From Bacteroidota bacterium (GTDB lineage: Bacteria; Bacteroidota; Ignavibacteria; Ignavibacteriales; Ignavibacteriaceae), in assembly GCA_023433685.1 (NCBI GenBank), contig JAEYUD010000155.1:1-7250 (forward strand): a stretch of 7,250 nucleotides of DNA, in the 5' to 3' direction. Below are positions 1-6,252 of this stretch, piece by piece. The notes beneath the pieces were generated by a model. It was not told the origin of the DNA. It did no database searches and saw nothing but the letters and a program-made list of their open reading frames with translations. How positions within the stretch are numbered: the stretch's first letter is position 1; every line of letters begins with the position of its first letter. A program made the position numbers and the translations under genes.

Positions 1-1
1 G

Positions 2-37
2 TACAGGGGGTTGGTGTATTTGGGGGTGATGAGGTAA
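2..37 (+). CDS. Possible C-terminal end of an upstream + strand gene (partial)
   Basis: Reading from base 2, an open frame runs to a TAA at 35-37 and would encode YRGLVYLGVMR as the last residues of a protein that begins before the window. Eleven residues are too few to assign a family. The only supporting point is context: the 8-bp repeat array starts two bases after this TAA, and the opposite array likewise ends a few bases from the certain TAA of the - strand glycosidase gene. That would make the repeat block sit between two converging gene ends. The other + strand frame (base 1) runs on into the array, and a - strand reading is also open here, so this call is weak. Confidence 0.25.
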   Translation, partial: YRGLVYLGVMR

Positions 38-39
38 AG

Positions 40-143
40 TCACGGAGTCTCGGAGTCTCGAAGTCTCGGAGTCACGGAGTCACGGAGTCTCGGAGTCTCG
101 AAGTCTCGAAGTCTCGGAGTCTCGAAGTCTCGAAGTCACGGAG
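40..143 (+). repeat. Left 8-bp tandem array, 13 units
   Basis: Thirteen uninterrupted 8-bp units fill this stretch. Three variants alternate: TCTCGGAG (four copies), TCTCGAAG (five) and TCACGGAG (four). The only variation is at unit position 3 (T/A) and position 6 (G/A). A fourteenth decayed unit (TTACGGGA) follows at 144-151. Because the period is not a multiple of three and no gene start lies in it, the array is not coding. The same unit recurs inverted at 605-660, on the far side of the four-helix-bundle gene. Confidence 0.95.
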
Positions 144-187
144 TTACGGGATATCGAAATATAAAAATTTTAGACTGTTCAAAATTT

Positions 188-191
188 GAGG
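188..191 (+). promoter_or_regulatory. Ribosome binding site of the four-helix-bundle gene
   Basis: GAGG lies five bases upstream of the ATG at 197, a short Shine-Dalgarno-like match that supports this start. The 45 bases between the array and the ATG are very AT-rich, and no convincing promoter can be picked out. Confidence 0.5.
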
Positions 192-196
192 ATTTT

Positions 197-583
197 ATGA
201 TAAATCACTTTACAGATCTGATTGTATGGCAAAAATCAAGAATACTTTTTAAGGATATTTATGCGTTAATGAAGGATAGTAAAGAATATTTTCTTAGAGA
301 CCAAATCTTGAGAGCAACTCTACCAATATCAAATAACATCGCTGAAGGATTCGGAAGATATTCAAAAAAAGAATATACACAGTTTTTGAATATCTCCCGG
401 GGCTCTGTTTATGAAGTTGAATCGATGCTTTTTATATTATTGGATATTTCCTCCATAGATAAGAACAAATTGGAGGAATTACAGAAACTAATATCTGACA
501 TCAAGAATTTACTAAACGCGCTTATTCAGAGCGTTCTAAGAAAAATCGAATCCGAAGATATTTCAAAGCGAAAATCCAAGTAA
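197..583 (+). CDS. Four-helix bundle protein, 23S rRNA intervening-sequence (IVP) family
   Basis: A 128-residue cytoplasmic protein with no signal peptide or membrane segment. It carries the hallmarks of the IVP / four-helix bundle family: an N-terminal F-x-D-L-x-VWQ motif (residues 5-12), the highly characteristic stretch RDQILRATLPISNNIAEGFG (34-53), and FLNISRGSVYEVESML (63-78), followed by a Lys-rich tail. The length is typical of the family. Members were first found as ORFs inside intervening sequences of 23S rRNA genes and are structurally related to the Avd accessory protein of diversity-generating retroelements. Most copies are free-standing and their biochemical role is unknown. Here no rRNA, reverse transcriptase or variable repeat is visible nearby, so neither role is supported. 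The gene is far more AT-rich than its neighbours and is enclosed by inverted 8-bp arrays, which suggests acquisition as a unit. The family call is firm; the function is open. Confidence 0.93.
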   Translation: MINHFTDLIVWQKSRILFKDIYALMKDSKEYFLRDQILRATLPISNNIAEGFGRYSKKEYTQFLNISRGSVYEVESMLFILLDISSIDKNKLEELQKLISDIKNLLNALIQSVLRKIESEDISKRKSK

Positions 584-604
584 TTAATAATTTTATTCTC
601 AAGT

Positions 605-660
605 CTCCGAGACTCCGAGACTCCGAGACTTCGAGACTTTGTAACTCCGAGACTTCGTGA
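605..660 (-). repeat. Right 8-bp array, seven units, inverted relative to the left array
   Basis: Read on the - strand from 660 down to 605, the units are TCACGAAG, TCTCGGAG, TTACAAAG (decayed), TCTCGAAG and then three TCTCGGAG. This is the left-array repeat in opposite orientation, so the two arrays can base-pair with about 390 bases of unique sequence plus surplus left-array units between them. The outer edge lies four bases from the TAA stop (664-666) of the glycosidase gene, so transcripts of that gene run straight into the array. The array itself is not an intrinsic terminator: no single-array hairpin and U-run is present. Confidence 0.93.
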
Positions 661-663
661 CTT

Positions 664-3600
664 TTACTGCTTCCAATAAATCAACTCAACCTTCGCGGGA
701 AGGGATTTTATCAAGATCTCTCCCTGGGCGTTGGGCTCGACCCACTTGTCGTCTAATTCCACGCGCTCTTTTCTGAATTTTTTAGGCACAACATATCTGA
801 TTCCGCCTTCGGGGATGTTCACATCGCCGGAGATGTAGATGTTGGCTTCCTGACCTTTCTTTTTGATCTCGTAGTTCAGTTCGCCGTAGTAGGTGGGGAG
901 GTTCCTGAAGCTGAAACCTTCTTCGAACTCGTACCAGGCATCTGGAAAGCCGGGGGCGATGAGGATCGAGTTATCGGATTCCCGTTCATGGATCACCATG
1001 GCACGGATGGCATTGATGAAGTCGGAGCCGCACCATGTGTGGGGCATGTCACCGAGGAAGCGGGCGAACCGGTAGTCGCGGGTTACGACTTCGGCCCAGT
1101 GGTTCCAGCCTTGGGGGCGTTGATCGGCCATGAAATACTGAATCAGCTCCCACGCGATATCGGTCTGTCCGCTGAAATTGAAGGTGCCGATCGTCCGCAT
1201 TTCGTAGGGGGTGTACTCATTCCACTTCATTTTTCCCTGCACGCGGTCGCGCACATAGTTAATATATCGTTTGAAAGTATTGTTGAGCTCCGGTTGCGGC
1301 AGGTTGTTTATCTCGCCTCCGGGATAGACCGCGATAGTTGTCGAAGTGGCGTCGAAGTCACCTTTTTCGGCGCATCCGGGGATGTAGTCGATGCCTGTCC
1401 GTTTGATAGCGAGCCGGATCGAGTTGTAAAGGTTTGTGTAAAAAGTGTCTCGGGTACCTGCCCAGGATTTGGCGATATCATCATAGCCGAGGAGTTTCGC
1501 CATTGTTACGGCATCTTTCAAACCAAGCAGGGTGAAGAAATTATCCCAGTATGAGTGCATCGGTTTGTCGGAGTAACCTTCGTGCGAGATCGACTCAGGC
1601 ACGAGTCCGTAAAGTGAGCGGATCGAATCGTTTGGATTATCGCGGAAGTGTGGCGTGCTTCGCTGGGCAATCATCTCGCGGATGAAATCCACGGCAGAAC
1701 TAACCTTCGGGAAGAGATTTTTAACAAACTCTTTGTCGCCAGTGTAGCGGTAGTACTGGTAGATCAGGTAGATGAACTCACCGTTCGCGTCATTCTCGGG
1801 TACGGGATCAGGTCCGCGTTTATCAACCACGCAGGGTACTTTCCCGTTGGGGTAAAGGTACTTCGAGTACCACTCGGCGAACTCCTTCACCTCCTGTTTG
1901 AGTCCCATTTTAAGAAGTGCCGCCGAGGTCAGCGCTCCGTCGCGGATCCATGAGCGTTCATAGGAGCGGGAGCCGGGCTGTATCCCCACCACATCCCTGT
2001 TTATGAGTATATAACCGACATTGCTTTTAACCGAGTTAAAGACAGTTTGGAGCTCCTTTGGAACGCTCCAGTCGATATGGGATAGCTTCTTCTCCCAGAA
2101 ATTGAATGCTTTCGCGTTAGCCTCACTGAAAAGATCGAACTTCGCCGATTCCTTCAGCACCGATTCCGGCGCGGTGGCAGTGTATTGTGGGATCGCAAAA
2201 GTAAATCGCGCCATTTCTCCGGGCTTCAGGTCGAGGTCGAAGGCGTAGGCACCCGAAGCGAGACCCTTCGGATCGCTCACCGACTGCGATGCCGGGAGGG
2301 TGTTCGCTGCCATGTGCCCTGAAATATCCCCGTCATTAAACGTGAGAGCGCCGAACTTGCCGGTAATGCCGAGAGGAATTACCGCGGTTTTGCCGTTGAC
2401 TTTTGCAAAGCCATCCCTGTACTCGATCGAATTTATCCGGGCTGTTCCGCCATAAAAGTTGAGGTCTTGCCACGGCGGATTTACCTGAAATGGACGGAGT
2501 GCCAGATAAAATTTCCCTTTCAGGGGTGCTTTTCCTGTATTCGCGACGAGATATTCGGAATAGAGAACCGAACTCCCCGGTTCACCCCCGGCGAAGGCTG
2601 TCACGTCCATTGTAAAACCATCCGATATCCACCTCACAGAAGGGATGGGGATGTAGTTTTCCGCCAGTGAATGGCCGATCTTCACATCGTTCCATGTGAT
2701 GAGTTTACCGTTCAGGTTGAGGAAAGGTTCTACCGAGAACTGCTGCTTGTCGGTCTCGAGCATGCCGTCTTCATTGAGCAACCCTTCCTTCACATCGCCT
2801 GAGACGCCCGTAACTGTGAAATAACTCTGCTGCTTCAGGGTATACCTCGGGAACCACCCCTTTGGGTGATCTGCGGCGATGGCATAGTAAAGGTTGTTGT
2901 AATTGTCGGCGAACGAGAGGTCTTTAAGTGTGATATCGTTCAGCCTGGTCTCCTGCCCGTTTCCGTTATGAATTTTGAATTTAAGGTAGCGATATTGTGA
3001 CTCGGCCGCGATAATATAAGTTTTGCCGGCTTTCCCTTTATTGTTCGAGATGGGAGTCCAGTTTTTTAGATCATTCGATGCCTCAACCGAGAATGATGTG
3101 GGGAAGTGCCGCGCGTCCCAGTCAAGCACAAGACCGCCGAACTCCCGCTGAACGGTGAAATCGACGAGTAATTCGATCTCTTTCTGGCCCGCGCCGCTCG
3201 TGTAAAAAGTGTTTCCGTTGCCGTCGAAAAGCGAGGCGGAAGCTGCCGGGTCATTAACCGGGGAAATGGTGACAACCGGTTGTGCCGTGGTAACGGCGGG
3301 AGGATCAAGTTTTTCAATTCTTAGCTCATCTATCCACACCGAGCCCTTCCCTCCGTTGATCGAAGCGACGATAAGCTCAAGTCTTCCCATTTTCTTTATC
3401 TCACCACCACCCTGAGGCCCCCACGCGAAAGCGAGATTCCGTTTGCGGCAAGTGATCTTTGTCCATTCTGAGGGGAATTCGTAGCCTTTCCGGTTCACCC
3501 ACCAGACATTGTCACCGGAGGGGTCGATCACTTTGAATTCGAAATTGTTAGCGGGCAGGTCTTTCGCCTTCACATAGAAAGTCATCTGATAATTTTCCGG

Positions 3601-3846
3601 GAGGTCGAGCGAGACAAGATCAAAAACCCCGCCATAACCACTTCCGAGTGTGAAGTTGATATCGAAGCGGAGCCCGTTACCGGCGTATCCTTTATCGCCT
3701 TGGCTTGAGACTACAACCCCTTCGGAAGAATTGACCTTCCATTTACCGGGGTTTTCGAAACTGTCAGAGTAGAGAAGTTGCGCGTTCGAGGCGGAAAATG
3801 TGCCCGCCAACAGAAAAATTGTCAGAGTAAAAATGTGGGTTTTCAT
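664..3846 (-). CDS. Secreted multidomain glycoside hydrolase-like protein: CBM-like, discoidin, beta-sandwich and (alpha/alpha)6 barrel
   Basis: A 1060-residue protein with a signal peptide (residues 1-22, cleavage probably after SNA). Residues about 23-178 form a beta-rich domain resembling carbohydrate-binding modules (SFENPGKWKV at the start, GSVWIDELRIEKL at the end). Residues about 190-312 look like a discoidin (F5/8 type C) domain, with LFDGNGNTFYTS, VEASNDLKNW and YRYLKFKI as typical strands. About 320-555 is a beta-sandwich like those preceding the barrel in six-hairpin glycosidases. About 595-965 is the helical barrel, with ERSWIRDGAL (630-639), PENDANGEFIY (683-693), VPESISHEGY (749-758), WNHWAEVVTRDYRFARFLGD (914-933) and PHTWCGSDFINAIRAM (935-950). 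A beta-rich tail closes the chain. Catalytic acids cannot be assigned with confidence; Asp636, Glu690, Glu751 and Glu919 are candidates. There is no T9SS sorting domain, so it is probably periplasmic or released another way. The start ATG has a weak GGATC just upstream. It is divergent from the CBM9/T9SS gene, which suggests a shared sugar. Family and substrate are unresolved. Confidence 0.85.
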   Translation of the reverse strand: MKTHIFTLTIFLLAGTFSASNAQLLYSDSFENPGKWKVNSSEGVVVSSQGDKGYAGNGLRFDINFTLGSGYGGVFDLVSLDLPENYQMTFYVKAKDLPANNFEFKVIDPSGDNVWWVNRKGYEFPSEWTKITCRKRNLAFAWGPQGGGEIKKMGRLELIVASINGGKGSVWIDELRIEKLDPPAVTTAQPVVTISPVNDPAASASLFDGNGNTFYTSGAGQKEIELLVDFTVQREFGGLVLDWDARHFPTSFSVEASNDLKNWTPISNNKGKAGKTYIIAAESQYRYLKFKIHNGNGQETRLNDITLKDLSFADNYNNLYYAIAADHPKGWFPRYTLKQQSYFTVTGVSGDVKEGLLNEDGMLETDKQQFSVEPFLNLNGKLITWNDVKIGHSLAENYIPIPSVRWISDGFTMDVTAFAGGEPGSSVLYSEYLVANTGKAPLKGKFYLALRPFQVNPPWQDLNFYGGTARINSIEYRDGFAKVNGKTAVIPLGITGKFGALTFNDGDISGHMAANTLPASQSVSDPKGLASGAYAFDLDLKPGEMARFTFAIPQYTATAPESVLKESAKFDLFSEANAKAFNFWEKKLSHIDWSVPKELQTVFNSVKSNVGYILINRDVVGIQPGSRSYERSWIRDGALTSAALLKMGLKQEVKEFAEWYSKYLYPNGKVPCVVDKRGPDPVPENDANGEFIYLIYQYYRYTGDKEFVKNLFPKVSSAVDFIREMIAQRSTPHFRDNPNDSIRSLYGLVPESISHEGYSDKPMHSYWDNFFTLLGLKDAVTMAKLLGYDDIAKSWAGTRDTFYTNLYNSIRLAIKRTGIDYIPGCAEKGDFDATSTTIAVYPGGEINNLPQPELNNTFKRYINYVRDRVQGKMKWNEYTPYEMRTIGTFNFSGQTDIAWELIQYFMADQRPQGWNHWAEVVTRDYRFARFLGDMPHTWCGSDFINAIRAMVIHERESDNSILIAPGFPDAWYEFEEGFSFRNLPTYYGELNYEIKKKGQEANIYISGDVNIPEGGIRYVVPKKFRKERVELDDKWVEPNAQGEILIKSLPAKVELIYWKQ

Positions 3847-3904
3847 CTTGATCCAGTGGTAATGAAAATTAGGCTAAAAATCAATGAAAATATAGGAAAT
3901 ATTT

Positions 3905-3919
3905 ATGTAAAATTTACAT
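3905..3919. promoter_or_regulatory. Perfect 7+1+7 palindrome upstream of the glycosidase gene, possible operator
   Basis: ATGTAAA-A-TTTACAT is an exact inverted repeat with a one-base centre, about 60 bases upstream of the - strand ATG at 3846. Its outer TGTAA/TTACA halves resemble those of the LacI-type site at 4104-4117, but it lacks the central CG and has odd-length symmetry. The surroundings are so AT-rich that a chance palindrome is possible. No clear TTG / TAnnTTTG promoter could be placed next to it on the - strand. Confidence 0.3.
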
Positions 3920-4066
3920 TATGAAAATGATCAAATTTTAAGTTGAAAAAAGCCGGTTTTTGGTTCAGAAAAGCTCTTCAGGGCACCATATCCCCTAAAA
4001 CAGGCGAATATTAATACTTGGCTCGAATAATTGTAGAAAAATTTTGACAAAAAAAGAAAAAACTTC

Positions 4067-4097
4067 TTGACAAAGTGATTTAAAGTGTGTAATTTTG
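4067..4097 (+). promoter_or_regulatory. Promoter of the CBM9/T9SS gene
   Basis: TTGACA at 4067-4072 is followed after exactly 17 bases by TAATTTTG at 4090-4097. This fits both a standard -35/-10 layout and the Bacteroidota pattern TTG ... TAnnTTTG (20 bases between the TTG and the -7 element). Transcription is expected to begin near 4102-4105, leaving an untranslated leader of about 45 bases before the GTG. A second TTGACA (4044-4049) lies 23 bases upstream, with no matching -10 element of its own. Confidence 0.75.
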
Positions 4098-4103
4098 AGG
4101 TTG

Positions 4104-4117
4104 TGTAACCGTTTACA
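4104..4117. promoter_or_regulatory. LacI-family (cre-like) operator
   Basis: TGTAACCGTTTACA fits the CcpA/LacI-family consensus TGWNANCGNTNWCA at every fixed position. It has the central CG step and six of seven symmetric base pairs. It begins seven bases after the TAATTTTG element, so a bound regulator would cover the predicted transcription start, the classic position for repression relieved by a sugar or sugar phosphate. No LacI-type regulator gene is in the window, so the effector is unknown. The site controls the + strand CBM9/T9SS gene; an effect on the divergent glycosidase gene more than 250 bases away is possible but not shown. Confidence 0.65.
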
Positions 4118-4140
4118 TTTTTTCAAGACAACAAACAAAC

Positions 4141-4145
4141 AGGAG
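4141..4145 (+). promoter_or_regulatory. Ribosome binding site fixing the GTG start
   Basis: AGGAG lies five bases before the GTG at 4151. It is a strong Shine-Dalgarno match, and the codons that follow give a textbook signal peptide. Together these justify a GTG start. Confidence 0.8.
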
Positions 4146-4150
4146 ACGCC

Positions 4151-6115
4151 GTGAAAAGCAAATTTTACAGTCTGGCAGCGATCTTTTTTGTACTGGTTTC
4201 AGTGCAGACATTGTTCGCTCAATACACAGATCCGGCCACGCGTGAGGCATACCTCACAGCCGGACCGATCACAGTCGACGGTAATATGAATGAACCCGCC
4301 TGGAACTCGGTTCAGGAGTATCTTGTGTTCGGTCCCAATTCTCCATCAACCATGCAGATGCAGGGTATTACAGGTGGAGTGCACGTCACCAATCAGGTAC
4401 CTTATAAGGATACCACCTTCACCAAGATGAAATTCCTGAAAGTCGGGATGAAACTTTACATCGGCTTCTGGAGTGATGACAAGTATGTATGCCGTTTTGG
4501 TGACAGCTGGGAAGGTGATGGTCTTTTCATGAAGATTAAAACCGCTACAGGCCAGGAGAAAGAGTATAAACTTTACTACAACCTCGGCGGAGTCAATCCT
4601 GAAATGAACTTTGAAAATCAGGCTCCCGGTATGGGCGCCGGTATGAAAGGCTCGAATACCATCGTTAACGATACAACTCAGATCGACAACGGCTACAGTG
4701 CCGAGCTTCTTATCTACCTCGATTCTCTTGGATACGATGCCAACGTTACCTCGGTACCGGTTATGATCAATATTTTTGATCCCGACATGTATCATGCAGG
4801 AATGACCCCCTGGCAGGCCCCCGGAACATTTTACAAGACCTGGTGGGGAAGTGAATGGGGCGGAACCTGGAGAGACATCGCTTTTTATCAGGATCCGCAA
4901 TCAGTTAACGTTTATCAGGCAGTTAACCCCATCACCGTTGATGGTAACCTGAGCGAACCCGACTGGGCATACCCATCGCAATACCTCGTGTTCGGTCCTA
5001 AACCACCACTTACTGCACCCGGCAATTCAGTTACATCCACCGTGCTCGTCTGGAACAAGTACACCGACACCACATGGACTCCTCTGAAGATATTAAGAAT
5101 TGGCAGTAAGCTTTACATCGGATTCTCCTCGTTCGACAAGCAGGTCTGCAAGTTCGGTGACAGTTGGGAAGGCGACGGTCTTTTCATGAAGATCAAGGAT
5201 TTCGGCGGTCAGGACAAAGAGTACAAGCTTTATTTCAACGCGAGTGGGCCTGATCCAAACATGGTATATGAGGCATCTGTAGCCGGCTCAGGAGCGGGTG
5301 TCGGTGTAAAGAGACCCGGAACAGTAGTTAACGATACCACACAGGTTGATAACGGGTATACTGCCGAGCTCATGATCGATCTCGCGGCACTTGGCTATAC
5401 AACAGTGCCTCAGACCGTTCAGGTTATGATGAACATTTTCGATCCAGACTACTACCATGCCGGCATGACTCCGTGGGGCACTGTAGGTTCGATGCACAAA
5501 ACCTTCTGGGGCAGCGAGTGGGGTTCTGAGTTCAGAACACTCAACCTTACCAACAATTCAACCCCTGTAGAACTTACATCATTCACAGCCAAAGCAGTGA
5601 ATGGCAATGTTGAGCTTAGCTGGACCACAGCCACAGAAAGCAACAACTCCGGATTTCAGATCGAAAGAAGCACTGACGGTCTTATCTTTTCAGCGGTTGC
5701 TTTTGTTAACGGAAAAGGAACAACAACTCAGATCACCAACTATTCATACGTTGACCAGGGTGTTTCAGGCAAACTCTTCTACCGACTGAAACAGATCGAT
5801 CTCAACGGCGAATTTGGCTACTCTGATGTAATCGAAATGAACGAAGTGGTTTCAGACTTCGCGCTCGATCAGAACTATCCAAATCCGTTTAATCCTTCAA
5901 CCACCATTTCCTTCTCAATTGCCGCGAAATCGTATGTAACCGTAAAGGTTTTCAGCGTTCTTGGTAAAGAAGTGGCAACTCTCGCCAATGGTGAGTACGA
6001 GTCAGGCAAATACAACGTGGAATTTAACGCAAGTGATCTCGCCAGCGGTGTTTACTACTACACCATCAGTGCCGGTAACTTCAGCTCCACAAAGAAAATG
6101 ATCCTGATGAAGTAA
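4151..6115 (+). CDS. Surface-exposed tandem CBM9-like sugar-binding protein with T9SS sorting domain
   Basis: A 654-residue protein starting at GTG, with a signal peptide (1-24, cleavage probably after LFAQ). Two CBM9-like domains follow, residues about 37-247 and 257-467, each opening with the family motif ITVDGN-x-x-EPxW (40-51 and 261-272). They are an internal duplication offset by about 220 residues. FGDSWEGDGLFMKIK is identical in both (116-130, 335-349), as are EYKLY, HAGMTPW (215-221, 436-442) and WGSEWG. The only cysteines, C114 and C333, occupy equivalent positions. Residues about 472-563 are a fibronectin-like region (PVELTSFTAK, LSWTTATESNNSGFQIERS) common just before sorting domains. 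Residues about 570-654 are a T9SS type A sorting domain (NYPNPFNPSTTISF; ends KKMILMK), so the protein should be exported and anchored to or released from the outer surface. No catalytic domain is present; the likely job is capturing a glycan or attaching to it. Its operator suggests sugar-dependent expression. Confidence 0.9.
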   Translation: MKSKFYSLAAIFFVLVSVQTLFAQYTDPATREAYLTAGPITVDGNMNEPAWNSVQEYLVFGPNSPSTMQMQGITGGVHVTNQVPYKDTTFTKMKFLKVGMKLYIGFWSDDKYVCRFGDSWEGDGLFMKIKTATGQEKEYKLYYNLGGVNPEMNFENQAPGMGAGMKGSNTIVNDTTQIDNGYSAELLIYLDSLGYDANVTSVPVMINIFDPDMYHAGMTPWQAPGTFYKTWWGSEWGGTWRDIAFYQDPQSVNVYQAVNPITVDGNLSEPDWAYPSQYLVFGPKPPLTAPGNSVTSTVLVWNKYTDTTWTPLKILRIGSKLYIGFSSFDKQVCKFGDSWEGDGLFMKIKDFGGQDKEYKLYFNASGPDPNMVYEASVAGSGAGVGVKRPGTVVNDTTQVDNGYTAELMIDLAALGYTTVPQTVQVMMNIFDPDYYHAGMTPWGTVGSMHKTFWGSEWGSEFRTLNLTNNSTPVELTSFTAKAVNGNVELSWTTATESNNSGFQIERSTDGLIFSAVAFVNGKGTTTQITNYSYVDQGVSGKLFYRLKQIDLNGEFGYSDVIEMNEVVSDFALDQNYPNPFNPSTTISFSIAAKSYVTVKVFSVLGKEVATLANGEYESGKYNVEFNASDLASGVYYYTISAGNFSSTKKMILMK

Positions 6116-6136
6116 TTTTGTAAGTTAAATTATTTA

Positions 6137-6234
6137 CACCACAGAGCACACAGAGCACACTGAGTAGGTCTTAATGTGAGGATTACAGAGAGATTAAGAG
6201 AAACCTCTCTGTGATCTCTGTGGGCTCTGTGGTG
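6137..6234. repeat. Nested inverted repeat made of 9-bp CACAGAG-type units
   Basis: An outer stem pairs 6137-6155 (CACCACAGAGCACACAGAG) with 6216-6234 (CTCTGTGGGCTCTGTGGTG), 18 of 19 positions complementary. An inner stem pairs 6181-6192 (GATTACAGAGAG) with 6205-6216, with one G-T pair and a 12-base loop. Each side consists of short direct repeats of 9 bp (CACAGAGCA on the left, CTCTGTGNN on the right), so the element is two facing arrays. It lies between the stop of the CBM9/T9SS gene and the start of the phosphorylase gene. AATTTTGTTGATT follows the right arm, so it could also act as a rough terminator or attenuator, but there is no tight GC stem plus U-run. Confidence 0.8.
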
Positions 6235-6252
6235 AATTTTGTTGATTAAAAC

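Larger units (their letters stand above)
40..660. other. Candidate cassette: AT-rich four-helix-bundle gene enclosed by inverted 8-bp arrays
   Basis: The left array (+ strand units) and right array (same units on the - strand) face each other around one gene. Both outer edges share the same beginning when read inward: TAAAGTCACGGAGTCTCG from 35 on the + strand, and TAAAAGTCACGAAGTCTCG from 666 on the - strand. The right-hand TAA is the stop codon of the glycosidase gene. The enclosed gene is much more AT-rich than its neighbours, about 31% GC over four 60-base lines counted by hand against about 52% for one counted line of the glycosidase gene. These facts fit an inserted or horizontally acquired unit with terminal inverted repeats. 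No transposase and no clear target-site duplication are visible, so calling it mobile is inference. A long stem between the arrays, with the gene in the loop, is the alternative reading. Confidence 0.4.

Noticed and set aside
1..39. - strand reading LYLITPKYTNPLY considered as part of a gene
   Set aside because: In this frame a stop lies directly before it at the array edge and no start codon is available, so it could not begin a gene here.
40..143. Repeat array considered as a CRISPR array
   Set aside because: Units are 8 bp, directly abutting and without unique spacers; CRISPR repeats are longer and separated by spacers.
197..583. Four-helix-bundle protein considered as an Avd protein of a diversity-generating retroelement, or as a marker of a 23S rRNA intervening sequence
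   Set aside because: No reverse transcriptase, template/variable repeat pair or rRNA sequence is visible around it, and the motifs are those of the general IVP family.
988..1554. Long + strand open frame (188 codons) opposite the glycosidase gene
   Set aside because: It is a shadow of the well-supported - strand gene, shows no recognisable domain and has no ribosome binding site.
3945..3961. Short symmetrical sequence AAAAAGCCGGTTTTT considered as a terminator
   Set aside because: It lies upstream of both divergent genes where a terminator is not expected, and the stem has only a four-base GC core in an A/T-rich context.
4346..4900. Long - strand open frame (184 codons) opposite the CBM9 gene
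   Set aside because: It lies wholly within the first CBM9-like domain coding region, and a similar antisense frame appears over the second copy, as expected from shared codon composition.
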